NCBI RefSeq assembly: GCF_900129505.1
Contig: NZ_LT670818.1
Coordinates: forward strand, 2,666,001-2,730,000
Direction of reading: 5' to 3'
Length of the DNA: 64,000 bases
Source: Bradyrhizobium erythrophlei
GTDB lineage: Bacteria; Pseudomonadota; Alphaproteobacteria; Rhizobiales; Xanthobacteraceae
Shown here in pieces: positions 26,082 to 34,818 of the stretch. The position numbers and the translations under genes are program-made. The notes below the pieces were generated by a model, which was not told the DNA's origin, made no database searches, and worked only from the letters and a program-made list of their open reading frames with translations. Each line of letters begins with the position of its first letter. Positions within the stretch are counted from its first letter, which is position 1.

Positions 26082-29036
26082 GTGCTGATCAAGAAGTCGG
26101 AACGTCATCGGGATCGGCAAAACCTGGATGCCGTGCCAGCTGATGAAACGAGCGATCATCCGGATCGCCGTGCGTTCCTGAAGCGCTCCGGCCTCGCCGT
26201 GGGCGCGTTGGCTGCTCTCGGAAACCTTCCGCTTGGCGGTGTACGTCAGGCGCAAGCCGGTCCGCCGCCGCCCGCGGGGGCGACGGTGACGACGCGCAAG
26301 AATATCTGCACCCATTGCTCGGTCGGCTGCTCGGTGCTCGCCAAGGTCGCGAACGGCGTGTGGATCGGTCAGGAGCCTGACTACGACAGCCCGATCAATC
26401 GCGGATCGCATTGCTGCAAGGGGGCTGCGGTCCGCGACGACGTGCTGAACCAGCGCCGCCTACGTTACCCGGTGAAGCGCGTGAACGGCGAATGGGTCCG
26501 CCTGTCCTGGGATCAGGCCGTCGACGAGATCGGCGACAAGCTTTTGGCGATTCGCGAGAAGTCCGGACCGGATTCGGTTTATTGGCTGGGCTCGGCGAAG
26601 TTCACCAACGAGGCTGCCTACCTCAACCGCAAGTTCGCCGCCTTCTGGGGCACCAACAACTCCGATCATCAGGCGCGCATCTGCCACTCCACCACGGTCA
26701 CCGGGGTCGCCAATACCTGGGGCTACGGCGCGATGACCAACAGCTACAACGACATTCGCAACGCCAAGACCATTCTGCTGATGGGCGGCAATCCGGCCGA
26801 GGCGCACCCGGTTTCGCTCCAGCACATTCTTGAAGGCAAGGAATTGAACCGCGCTAACATGATCGTGGTCGATCCGCGGATGACGCGTACCGCCGCGCAC
26901 GCGACCGAATTTGTCCGCGTGCGACCCGGCACCCATATCGCCACGATCTATGGAATGTTGTGGCACATTTTCGAAAATGGTTGGGAGGACAAGGAATTCC
27001 TGCGCCAGCGCGTCTACGGCCTCGACGAAATCCGCAAGCAGGTGGCGAAGTGGCCGCCCCATGAGGTCGAACGCGTCACCGGGCTGCCCGAAGCGCAGGT
27101 CAGGCGCGTCGCCGAGATTTTCGCCAAGCAAAAGCCGGCGACGCTGATCTGGGCGATGGGACAGACCCAGTTCGCCACCGGCACCGCGAACGTCCGCGCC
27201 AGCTGCATCCTGCTTCTCGCCACCGGCAATGTCGGACATGCCGGAGGTGGCGCCAACATCTTTCGCGGCCACACCAATGTGCAGGGCGCCACCGATCTCG
27301 GCCTCGATGTCACGACGCTGCCGCTCTATTACGGCCTTGCCGAGGAGGCGTGGCGGCATTGGTGCCGGGTATGGGAAGTCGATTATGACTGGATGAAATC
27401 CCGCTTTCCCAGCAAGACGCTGATGGAAGCGCCGGGGATTCCGAGCACGCGCTGGTTCGATGCGACTTTGCTGCCGAAGGACCAGGTCAGCCAGCCGGAA
27501 AACGTCCAGGCGATGTTCATCATGGGCCACGGCGTCAACACCATTACAAGGATGCCGGAAGCCAAGCGCGGCATCGAGAAGCTCGAGTTGCTGGTCGTCT
27601 GCGATCCTTATCCGACGGCATGGTCGGTGCTGTCGGATCGCAAGGATGGCATCTATCTTTTGCCGGCCTGCACCAGTTTCGAGATGGATGGCTCGCGCAC
27701 CGCCTCGAATCGTTCGCTGCAGTGGGGCGAGAAGATCGTGGAGCCGGTGTTCGAGTCGAAGAATGACTACGACACGATGTATCTGTTCGCCCGCAAGTTC
27801 GGCTTCGCCGACCCGATGTTCAAGAACATCAAGGTCGAGAATAACGCGGTGTCGGCGGAAGACATCCTGCGCGAGATCAATCGCGGCGGCTGGTCGACCG
27901 GCTATTGCGGGCAGTCGCCCGAGCGGCTCAAGGCCCATATGAAAAACCAGGCCAAGTTCGATCTGGTCACGCTGCGCGCGCCGAAAGACGACCCGGAAGT
28001 CGGTGGCGATTATTACGGCCTGCCGTGGCCATGCTGGGGAACGCCGGAGTTCAGGCATCCGGGCACGCCGATTCTCTACAACACCAATCTGCCGGTGAAG
28101 GACGGCGGGGGCACGTTCCGCGCCCGGTTCGGCGTCGAACGCGTGGTCAAGCGCAAGGTGATGGAAAACGGACAGGAAGTCGAAAGGGAGGAACACCACA
28201 ATCTGCTTGCGGAGGGTTCCTATTCGGTCGGCTCTGAAATCAGGGACGGCTATCCGGAGTTCACCTTGGGCGTGCTCAAGAAGCTCGGCTGGGACAAGGA
28301 TCTCACGCCGCAGGAAATGGAAGTCATCCAGCGCGTGAATTCCGCCAATCCCGACGCCGTGTCATGGTCGCTCGACCTTTCCGGCGGAATCCAGCGCGTG
28401 GCGGTCGAGCACGGCTGTTCGCCCTACGGCAATGGCAAGGCGCGCATGATCGCCTGGAATCTTCCCGATCCTGTTCCCGTCTACCGCGAGCCGATCTATA
28501 CGCCGCGCCCCGACCTCGTCGCCGACTATCCGACCTTGCCGGACGCACGGCAATTCCGCGTGCCGAATATCGGCTTTTCCGTGCAAAAGACCGCCGTCGA
28601 CCGGGGCATCGCCAAACAGTTTCCGCTGATCCTGAGTTCCGGCCGACTGGTCGAATATGAAGGCGGCGGCGAGGAGACGCGCTCCAACAAATGGCTCGCC
28701 GAGTTGATGCAGAACATGTTTGTCGAAATCAACCCGGCGGATGCGGCCGCGCGCGGCATTCAGGACGGAGGATGGGTCTGGGTGAGCGGTGCGGAGAGTA
28801 GTTCAAGGACTCGCATGAAGGCACTGGTGACCGAGCGGGTAGGCAAGGGCCTTGCCTGGATGCCTTACCATTTCGCTGGATGGTATGAGGGCGCCGAGCT
28901 GCGCGACAGATATCCGAAGGGTGCCGATCCTATCGTGCTCGGCGAGAGCGTGAACACGCTTACGACCTACGGCTACGATCCAGCGACGGGCATGCAGGAG
29001 CCCAAGGCGACTCTTTGCCAGATCAGGGCGGCGTGA
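26082..29036 (+). CDS. Formate dehydrogenase, molybdopterin catalytic (alpha) subunit
   Basis: A 984-residue subunit that oxidises formate to CO2 at a molybdenum or tungsten bis-MGD site, in the periplasm. Start is GTG 26082 with GGGAG 6 bases upstream. A TAT signal (DRRAFLKRSGLAVGALAAL) lies at about residues 28-46. A 4Fe-4S motif CTHCSVGC gives Cys76, Cys79 and Cys83, with the fourth at Cys111/112 (SHCCKGA). The metal ligand is Cys201 (QARICHSTTVTG, codon TGC), where E. coli FdnG has selenocysteine; the His after it and the downstream MGGNPAEAHP motif match the family. The C-terminal molydop-binding domain is present (from about 830). Beta and gamma subunit genes follow at once, so this is an FdnGHI/FdoGHI-type membrane-bound respiratory enzyme in its cysteine form. 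Confidence 0.95.
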   Translation: MLIKKSERHRDRQNLDAVPADETSDHPDRRAFLKRSGLAVGALAALGNLPLGGVRQAQAGPPPPAGATVTTRKNICTHCSVGCSVLAKVANGVWIGQEPDYDSPINRGSHCCKGAAVRDDVLNQRRLRYPVKRVNGEWVRLSWDQAVDEIGDKLLAIREKSGPDSVYWLGSAKFTNEAAYLNRKFAAFWGTNNSDHQARICHSTTVTGVANTWGYGAMTNSYNDIRNAKTILLMGGNPAEAHPVSLQHILEGKELNRANMIVVDPRMTRTAAHATEFVRVRPGTHIATIYGMLWHIFENGWEDKEFLRQRVYGLDEIRKQVAKWPPHEVERVTGLPEAQVRRVAEIFAKQKPATLIWAMGQTQFATGTANVRASCILLLATGNVGHAGGGANIFRGHTNVQGATDLGLDVTTLPLYYGLAEEAWRHWCRVWEVDYDWMKSRFPSKTLMEAPGIPSTRWFDATLLPKDQVSQPENVQAMFIMGHGVNTITRMPEAKRGIEKLELLVVCDPYPTAWSVLSDRKDGIYLLPACTSFEMDGSRTASNRSLQWGEKIVEPVFESKNDYDTMYLFARKFGFADPMFKNIKVENNAVSAEDILREINRGGWSTGYCGQSPERLKAHMKNQAKFDLVTLRAPKDDPEVGGDYYGLPWPCWGTPEFRHPGTPILYNTNLPVKDGGGTFRARFGVERVVKRKVMENGQEVEREEHHNLLAEGSYSVGSEIRDGYPEFTLGVLKKLGWDKDLTPQEMEVIQRVNSANPDAVSWSLDLSGGIQRVAVEHGCSPYGNGKARMIAWNLPDPVPVYREPIYTPRPDLVADYPTLPDARQFRVPNIGFSVQKTAVDRGIAKQFPLILSSGRLVEYEGGGEETRSNKWLAELMQNMFVEINPADAAARGIQDGGWVWVSGAESSSRTRMKALVTERVGKGLAWMPYHFAGWYEGAELRDRYPKGADPIVLGESVNTLTTYGYDPATGMQEPKATLCQIRAA

Positions 29037-29048
29037 GAGGGCGTAGAC

Positions 29049-29651
29049 ATGGCGCGCATGAAATTCCTTTGCGACGCGGACCGCTGCATCGACTGCAACG
29101 CCTGCGTCACCGCATGCAAGAACGAGAACGAGGTGCCATGGGGCATCAATCGCCGCCGCGTCGTCACCATCAATGACGGTAATCCCGGCGAGCGCTCGGT
29201 GTCGATGGCGTGCATGCATTGCACCGACGCGCCCTGCGCCGCCGTGTGCCCGGTGACCTGCATCTATCCGACCGACGACGGCATCGTGCTGCATAACAAG
29301 GATCTGTGCATCGGCTGCGGCTATTGCTTCTATGCCTGTCCTTTCGGCGCGCCGCAGTACCCGCAGGTCGGAAATTTCGGCTCGCGCGGCAAGATGGACA
29401 AATGCACCTATTGCGCCGGCGGCGGTGGACCAGAAGCTCCCGGCAGCGCCGAAGAATTCGCGAAATACGGCTCGAACCGGTTCGGCGAAGGCAAGCTGCC
29501 GCTATGTGCCGAGATGTGCTCCACGAAATCGTTGATGGCGGGTGACGGCGACATCATCGCGCAGATCTACAAGGAGCGTGTGCTCAAGCGCGGCTACGGC
29601 TCCGGCGCGTGGGGCTGGATGACGGCCTATCACGAGGGCATCGAGGTCTGA
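29049..29651 (+). CDS. Formate dehydrogenase, four-cluster ferredoxin (beta) subunit
   Basis: A 200-residue electron-transfer subunit. Cysteine groups CIDCNACVTAC, CMHCTDAPCAAVC, CIGCGYCFYAC and a final CTYC...CAEMC set fit four 4Fe-4S clusters, as in FdnH/FdoH and HybA-type subunits. It is shorter than E. coli FdnH because it lacks the C-terminal membrane anchor helix, so it is held by the gamma subunit alone. It should pass electrons from the alpha subunit to haem b. The ATG follows GAGAGGG, 12 bp after the alpha stop. No own signal peptide: export would be by hitchhiking on the alpha subunit TAT signal. Confidence 0.94.
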   Translation: MARMKFLCDADRCIDCNACVTACKNENEVPWGINRRRVVTINDGNPGERSVSMACMHCTDAPCAAVCPVTCIYPTDDGIVLHNKDLCIGCGYCFYACPFGAPQYPQVGNFGSRGKMDKCTYCAGGGGPEAPGSAEEFAKYGSNRFGEGKLPLCAEMCSTKSLMAGDGDIIAQIYKERVLKRGYGSGAWGWMTAYHEGIEV

Positions 29652-29695
29652 GCGGGCAGGCCTGATGGCCGGAACCCAAAACGAGGATGGTCGTC

Positions 29696-30706
29696 ATGGC
29701 TTTTTTTGCACGCATTCGCCTCGCGCTCCTCGTCATCATGCTCTTACTCGGGATCGCGGCGTTCGGCCCGGCGATCGCGCAGAAGCTCAATTCGGATGGT
29801 GCCCCCAATCCAACCGCGAGCGTCACCAGCGAACGAGAGCTGTTCAAACAAGCTCCTCGCATCGAAGGGCGCATCACCATCCCCGATAGTAAAGCCAGCG
29901 TGCTGATCCAGCCTGCCGGGCGGACTTGGGAATATTTCCGGGAGGTGGTGCTGCAATGGGGCGGCGCGATCGTGATCCTCGGCACTATCGGGATACTCGC
30001 ATTGGCCTATTTGATCGTGGGACGGATCCGGATTGCGGCAGGACGTTCGGGACAGAAAATTCGGCGCTTTAAGGCCTTTGAGAGATTTGTGCATTGGCTG
30101 ACGGCGACCTCCTTCGTCATTCTCGGATTGACCGGGTTGAATATCACCTTCGGAAAACGTCTGCTTTTGCCGATCGTCGGCGCGGACGCGTTTTCGGATA
30201 TTTCGCAGGCCTCAAAATACGTGCACAACTTTACCAGCTTTGCGTTCGTAGCCGGCCTGGTCTTGATCATCGTGATCTTCTTCAAGGACAATCTGTTTGA
30301 AATGATCGATCTCGTCTGGATCAGGCAGGGTGGAGGTTTCATCCGGAACAAGCATGCGCCCGCCGGACGTTTTAATCTCGGCGAGAAGCTCGTCTATTGG
30401 CTCGCCACTGCCGCCGGGCTCGCGGTCTCCGTGTCGGGGGTCCTGCTGCTGTTTCCGTTTTACGGAACTGATATCGCGCAGATGCAGCTCGCGCAGGTCG
30501 TTCATGCCGTCGTCGCCGTGCTGTTCGTCGCCCTGATCCTGGCGCACATCTATATCGGCACGCTCGGCATGGAGGGGGCCTTTGAGGCCATGGGAACGGG
30601 CGAAGTGGATCTCAACTGGGCCAAGGAGCATCACGATATCTGGCTCGCCCAACAACTGGAGAAGGAGCACAGTGCGGGACGCCCCTTGGCGACTCCAGCG
30701 GAGTGA
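29696..30706 (+). CDS. Formate dehydrogenase, cytochrome b556 (gamma) subunit
   Basis: A 336-residue membrane subunit. An N-terminal signal/anchor (RIRLALLVIMLLLGIAAFG) is followed by a periplasmic stretch and about four to five helices. Haem-ligand-type histidines appear in FERFVHWLTATSFVILGLTG, ASKYVHNFTSFAFVAG and VVHAVVAVLFVALILAHIYIG. This matches FdnI/FdoI with the extra N-terminal domain common in alphaproteobacteria. It should deliver electrons to quinone. ATG 29696 has GAGG 9 bases upstream; the earlier ATG 29687 directly abuts that site and is less likely. Its TGA stop is followed at once by the ATG of the small DLKEC ORF. Confidence 0.92.
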   Translation: MAFFARIRLALLVIMLLLGIAAFGPAIAQKLNSDGAPNPTASVTSERELFKQAPRIEGRITIPDSKASVLIQPAGRTWEYFREVVLQWGGAIVILGTIGILALAYLIVGRIRIAAGRSGQKIRRFKAFERFVHWLTATSFVILGLTGLNITFGKRLLLPIVGADAFSDISQASKYVHNFTSFAFVAGLVLIIVIFFKDNLFEMIDLVWIRQGGGFIRNKHAPAGRFNLGEKLVYWLATAAGLAVSVSGVLLLFPFYGTDIAQMQLAQVVHAVVAVLFVALILAHIYIGTLGMEGAFEAMGTGEVDLNWAKEHHDIWLAQQLEKEHSAGRPLATPAE

Positions 30707-30874
30707 ATGTCCGACGCATCACAACGATATCTTGTCCTCGCGGATATGGGGCGAATCCGCGAATACCGAGACTTGAAGGAGTGTGACTTGAAGGAGTGTG
30801 ACTTGAAGGAGTGTGACTTGAAGGAGTGTGACTTGAAGGAGTGTGACTTGGAGGAGTGTGACTTGGAGGAGTGA
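30707..30874 (+). CDS. Small ORF with DLKEC pentapeptide repeats
   Basis: A 55-residue frame starting at the base after the gamma-subunit stop (TGAATG), with GGAG 3 bases upstream. The first 21 residues ([20 protein letters not shown] plus R) look like ordinary protein. Then come five DLKEC units, one DLEEC and a final DLEE before TGA. The result is acidic, with a cysteine every fifth residue. The stop falls 5 bases before the oxalate decarboxylase ATG. It could be a real small protein, perhaps metal- or redox-active, or just a frame kept open across a ribosome-binding-site repeat. No family is recognised. Confidence 0.45.
   Translation: MSDASQRYLVLADMGRIREYRDLKECDLKECDLKECDLKECDLKECDLEECDLEE
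30770..30874 (+). repeat. Seven 15-bp direct repeats carrying Shine-Dalgarno motifs
   Basis: Seven exact-length copies of GACTTGAAGGAGTGT start at 30770, 30785, 30800, 30815, 30830, 30845 and 30860. The first five are identical, the last two have GAGGAG in place of AAGGAG, and the last ends GTGA. Each contains a strong Shine-Dalgarno core. The last copy supplies the site (GGAGGA, 9 bases before ATG 30880) used by the oxalate decarboxylase gene. The array is also in frame with the ORF at 30707-30874. Confidence 0.95.
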
Positions 30875-30879
30875 ACGTC

Positions 30880-32103
30880 ATGCATGATGTCACGCGACGT
30901 ACATTACTGACGACCACTGCCGCCGGCGGCTTTCTTGCAGCGGCGACCGCCGGTGCGCAGACCAACGAGCCCGTGCCGCAACCGCAGCGGCCCGGACATG
31001 GCGGCACCGATCCCGGTCCGCGCAACGTTGTCCGTGACAGGCAGAATCCCGATCTGCTGGTGCCGCCGTCCACCGATCACGGCACGCTGCCCAATTTGCG
31101 CTTCTCCTTCTCGGACGCTCATGTTCGGCAGGAAACCGGCGGCTGGACCCGCCAGGTCACGGTACGGGAACTCGGCATTTCCAAGGACATAGCCGGCGTG
31201 AACATGCGCCTGAACGCCGGAGGGGTTCGCGAGCTGCATTGGCACAAGGCCGCCGAATGGGCCTACATGCTTTACGGCACGGCCCGCATCACGGCAATCG
31301 ACCCTCAGGGGCGCAATTTCGTTGATGACGTTGGCGTCGGCGATCTCTGGTATTTTCCATCGGGCATTCCGCATTCGATCCAGGGCCTGAATCCGGACGG
31401 TTGCGAATTCCTGCTGGTGTTCGATGACGGCGATTTCGACGAAGACAACACTTTTCTGCTGAGCGACTGGTTCAAGCATACCCCGGACGAGGTGCTGTCC
31501 AAGAATTTCGGTGTTCCCGGCTCGTCTTTCGCCCACATGCCGGATCCGAGCGAACTATATATTTTCCCTGCGCCGGTGCCGGAGCCGCTCGGCTCCGACA
31601 GGGTCGTAGGGGCGGTCCCGGGAGCGCCCGGCTTCAGCCACAAGATGCTGGCGCAGCAGCCGATCAAAACCAAAAGCGGCACGGTTCGGATCACTGACAC
31701 CAGTGTGTTCCCGGCGTCGAAGACGATCTCCGCCGCGCTGGTCGAGGTTCAGCCGGGCGGCATGCGCGAGATGCACTGGCATCCCAACACCAATGAATGG
31801 CAGTACTATATTGAAGGACAAGCGCGCATGGGTGTCTTCGCGGCGTCGGGACAGGCGCGCACCTTCGATTTTCAGGCGGGCGACGTTGGTTACGTGCCGT
31901 TTGCGATGGGGCACTATATCGAAAACATCGGAACCACAGCCGTGCGCTTCCTGGAAATTTTCAAGAACAGCTATTACGCCGACGTCTCGCTGAACCAGTG
32001 GCTGGCACTAACGCCCCCCGAACTGGTGCAGGCGCATCTGAAGCTGGATCGACAAACCCTGGAGGCCTTCCATAAGGAGAAGTCTCCGGTCGTGCCGGTC
32101 TGA
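30880..32103 (+). CDS. oxdC: Bicupin oxalate decarboxylase, TAT-exported
   Basis: A 407-residue protein converting oxalate to formate and CO2 with manganese. The N-terminus is a twin-arginine signal ([19 protein letters not shown]). Cupin 1 has H120, H122, E126 ([10 protein letters not shown]) and H165 (SGIPHSI). Cupin 2 has H299, H301, E306 ([10 protein letters not shown]) and H345 (FAMGHYI). The active-site lid that reads SENST in Bacillus subtilis OxdC reads DEDNT here (residues 187-191), keeping the Glu needed for decarboxylase rather than oxidase activity. I start at ATG 30880, 9 bases after GGAGGA; GTG 30871 is an alternative overlapping the previous stop. Product formate feeds the adjacent formate dehydrogenase. 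Both enzymes carry TAT signals, so both would act in the periplasm. Confidence 0.93.
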   Translation: MHDVTRRTLLTTTAAGGFLAAATAGAQTNEPVPQPQRPGHGGTDPGPRNVVRDRQNPDLLVPPSTDHGTLPNLRFSFSDAHVRQETGGWTRQVTVRELGISKDIAGVNMRLNAGGVRELHWHKAAEWAYMLYGTARITAIDPQGRNFVDDVGVGDLWYFPSGIPHSIQGLNPDGCEFLLVFDDGDFDEDNTFLLSDWFKHTPDEVLSKNFGVPGSSFAHMPDPSELYIFPAPVPEPLGSDRVVGAVPGAPGFSHKMLAQQPIKTKSGTVRITDTSVFPASKTISAALVEVQPGGMREMHWHPNTNEWQYYIEGQARMGVFAASGQARTFDFQAGDVGYVPFAMGHYIENIGTTAVRFLEIFKNSYYADVSLNQWLALTPPELVQAHLKLDRQTLEAFHKEKSPVVPV

Positions 32104-32153
32104 GAGGCGCAGGCAGGTCAGATGTCTGGATCGTTGTGCTTCAGTGCCTCGCG

Positions 32154-34151
32154 CTAGCGCAGATAGACGTCCGTGGTGCGAACGGACTGGCCCTGCGCAC
32201 CGTAGGGATCGAAATTTTGCTCCGCGACGAAGGCGACGCGGCAGTCCTCGCACATCTTGATAGCGTCCAGGCGCCCGGACGAACCGGTGTACATCCAGTG
32301 CTTGCCTTCCAGCTTCGCCACCACGAGCTCGATCGTGCTCTTGACGCCGAACGGCTTGCTGCAGCGGATGCAGCAGAACGGTTCCTCCTCCTTGAGGATG
32401 CGGGCGGACGCCCGCGCGGCGCGAAAATCGATCTGGGGTTTGAGCGTGATAACCTTCTCTGGACAAGTGGCCTGGCACAAGCCGCACTGCACGCAGGCAT
32501 CTTCGACAAAACGCAGCATTGGCCGTTCCGGGTCGTCGCGCAGTGCACCGGTCGGACAGGCCGAAACGCAGGACAGGCACAGCGTACAGCCGTCAACGTC
32601 GATCTCCACCGCGCCGAATGGCGCTCCTTCCGGCAGTGCGACGACGTCGACGGGGGCAGGAGCGGCGCGGTGAAGTTCGCTCAACGCAAAGCGCAGAACG
32701 TCCCGCTTTCTTCCGATCGACTGGAAGCTTGCCGGACGCGGCGCCGACGGCAGTGGCGGAATGGCTTGCAACGCCGATGACAGCTGGTCCGGATCGTCGG
32801 TTTCGATGGTCGCGATTCGGCCGGCGCCAAAGCCGAGGCCGATAAGGATCGGATCGGCCAGCGCGATCGTCCGCATCAAGCCGGTTACATCGTGGCGCGG
32901 CCGCGCCCGAAGCAGAAGCCGCAAGCCGGCCGCGCCATAGGCAAAGGCGGCGGCGATGCTTTCTAGTCCCAGTTGCGTGATCTCGTTGACCGCAAACGGC
33001 AATACATTTGCCGGCAGCCCATCGCCGAACCGTGCCAGAGCGTCGATCAGTGGCGCACCGTGGGGATCATCGTGCACCAGCACGATCGCGCGTTCCCCGC
33101 CAGCTTCGCGATAGGCCATCAGCATCCTGCGCAGCTTGCGCATCAGCGCGTCTTCCGGCGGCAGGGCATAGGATGCCGCGCCGGTCGGACAGGCCGCCGC
33201 GCATTGCCCGCAACCCGCGCATATGTTGGCGTCAATCGCCACATGGTCGCCGGCGGGCGTGATTGCGCCGGTCGGGCAGAGACCGAGGCAGCGCGTGCAT
33301 CCCGTGATCTGCGAACGTGAATGCGCGCACAGTCCGGCCTCGAAGGCAACATAGCGCGGCTTCTCGAACGTGCCGACGAGGTCGCGTGCCCTGAGAACCG
33401 CCCGCAGCACCGCTGCGGGATCGCCGGGATCGGCGCGCAGATAGCCATCGCGCAAATCGGCCGCCGGGAAAAGCGGCGTGCCGCCAGTCAGATCCAGAAT
33501 GATATCGCAGCTCGAACGGGACTCGTTGCGCGATGGCCCGAACACCAGCGCGCCGCGCGAGGATGGCGCGGGTTGGGCGAAATCGTCGACCACAAGCTCG
33601 AATGTGCCGAGATGACCCCGGGCATTTCTGACCCTGCCCTTCGCCACCGGAAAATCGTTGACACGTGGCGGCAGGATGGAAGCAGGCGGTTCGATCAGGA
33701 CGGTGACGTCGAGATGGTCCTTGAGCAGGTTGCCGGCTTCGACGGCGGCTTCGTCACGGCCGCAGATCAGGATGATGCCGCCGCTCTCGAGTTCGATGAA
33801 CGGCACGGGCGGTGCGGGCTCGGCCGCCGCCGCCAGCAGCGCCGCCATTTTTGGCCCGGCCTTGGCAGCCTCGCTGGACCATCCGGCTGTCTCTCGAATA
33901 TTGGCAAACTGGATCGGAGCCGTGCGGCCAGTTTCCGCTGCCGCTTGGGAAAGAACGGCTGCTTCCTGCGTACATCCGACCGTCAGCGGCGTGTCCTTTG
34001 CCGCGATCGCCAAGAACCTGTCGCGCTCGGCGTGGCAGAGCTGGGTCGCGGTCGTGGGATCGCCGCGGCAACCGCGGCGGACCGCGTCGGCATCGAGGGG
34101 GATCGTGCCGTCGCACGAGCAGATCAGGAGATGCCTGTTGGAATCAGTCAT
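32154..34151 (-). CDS. Formate-dehydrogenase-associated polyferredoxin
   Basis: A 665-residue cytoplasmic iron-sulfur protein. Near residues 270-330 are two 4Fe-4S motifs (CTRCLGLCPTGAI and CAGCGQCAAACPTGA). Near 520-580 are two more (CTLCLSCVSACPTGAL and CVQCGLCQATCPEKV). The C-terminus has CCIRC and CEDCR pairs that look like a zinc ribbon. Between the cluster pairs is a region resembling an HdrD/CoM-type or FrhD-like domain (VLVHDDPHGAPLIDALARFG). Proteins like this accompany formate dehydrogenase accessory genes in alphaproteobacteria; a role in electron supply for cofactor assembly or an alternative acceptor is possible but unproven. ATG 34151 (MTDSNRHLLICSCDG) is chosen because upstream residues do not look coding. 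Divergent from the following gene row across 127 bp. Confidence 0.8.
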   Translation of the reverse strand: MTDSNRHLLICSCDGTIPLDADAVRRGCRGDPTTATQLCHAERDRFLAIAAKDTPLTVGCTQEAAVLSQAAAETGRTAPIQFANIRETAGWSSEAAKAGPKMAALLAAAAEPAPPVPFIELESGGIILICGRDEAAVEAGNLLKDHLDVTVLIEPPASILPPRVNDFPVAKGRVRNARGHLGTFELVVDDFAQPAPSSRGALVFGPSRNESRSSCDIILDLTGGTPLFPAADLRDGYLRADPGDPAAVLRAVLRARDLVGTFEKPRYVAFEAGLCAHSRSQITGCTRCLGLCPTGAITPAGDHVAIDANICAGCGQCAAACPTGAASYALPPEDALMRKLRRMLMAYREAGGERAIVLVHDDPHGAPLIDALARFGDGLPANVLPFAVNEITQLGLESIAAAFAYGAAGLRLLLRARPRHDVTGLMRTIALADPILIGLGFGAGRIATIETDDPDQLSSALQAIPPLPSAPRPASFQSIGRKRDVLRFALSELHRAAPAPVDVVALPEGAPFGAVEIDVDGCTLCLSCVSACPTGALRDDPERPMLRFVEDACVQCGLCQATCPEKVITLKPQIDFRAARASARILKEEEPFCCIRCSKPFGVKSTIELVVAKLEGKHWMYTGSSGRLDAIKMCEDCRVAFVAEQNFDPYGAQGQSVRTTDVYLR

Positions 34152-34278
34152 CGCTCTCACAAATTCTTGCAGACCCGGCTCCGGCTTCCGGTTGCGGACA
34201 ACTGGCCGGAACTCCGCGGAAAGTATACATTGATGGTGTTGGATAGCGATGCCGGAGGTAGGCAGGAGGCTGCTGCGG

Positions 34279-34818
34279 ATGATCCGGCTTGATGCTTCGG
34301 ATTCGTTCATTTTTGAAAAAGCGGCGGAGCCCGGCGAATGGGCTGTGTCGGGTGCGTTTGCATTTGCCCATTGCGATCAGGCAGATTTACCGGGCAAGGC
34401 ACGTGCCGCTTTCCGCGCCGGCTTTTTAGGACTAGAGTCGTTTGGCCGGTCGACATTGGCGCAAATTGTCGAAACGCACGAAAAAGATCGTCAGGCCGTT
34501 GTCGAACTGCTTGCGCGGCAATTGGTAAGGCGCTTCGGTGCACCGAAGTTTGACGTCGCTCGCCTGGCCGCTGAGGAGGAGATCGGTTTCGTGACGTCGC
34601 TCTGCGATCACCCACCGGGCGTGCTCGTTGCCGTGACCCGGCGCCATGAGGGCGGAGTCATCCGCGAGGAGTTCCGGACGCTGCGTCCGCGCGGTGGAGC
34701 GCCGCACGCCCGCGCCTTCGATTTTCTGGAGGTGGTCGGCGACGACGATGTGCCGGACGACGATGTGCCGGCGGAGCACCTCGATCTGGACAGACTGGAG
34801 AAGGAGGCGCGTCGTTGA
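34279..34818 (+). CDS. DUF6505-like protein, formate dehydrogenase accessory locus
   Basis: A 179-residue soluble protein (MIRLDASDSFIFEKAAEPGE...), ending in an acidic segment with a repeated DDDVPxDDVPAEH motif. AGGAGG lies 9 bases before ATG 34279, which decides the start over an upstream in-frame ATG. I recall the N-terminal sequence style as DUF6505, a family of unknown function near formate dehydrogenase genes; this name is from memory. It is the first gene of a tight row of five, and its stop overlaps the next start (TTGA). Confidence 0.7.
   Translation: MIRLDASDSFIFEKAAEPGEWAVSGAFAFAHCDQADLPGKARAAFRAGFLGLESFGRSTLAQIVETHEKDRQAVVELLARQLVRRFGAPKFDVARLAAEEEIGFVTSLCDHPPGVLVAVTRRHEGGVIREEFRTLRPRGGAPHARAFDFLEVVGDDDVPDDDVPAEHLDLDRLEKEARR

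Noticed and set aside
26682..26684. Selenocysteine in formate dehydrogenase
   Set aside because: The codon is TGC, so the metal ligand is an ordinary cysteine; no in-frame TGA occurs.
30770..30874. CRISPR-like array
   Set aside because: Units are 15 bp and contiguous, with no spacers.
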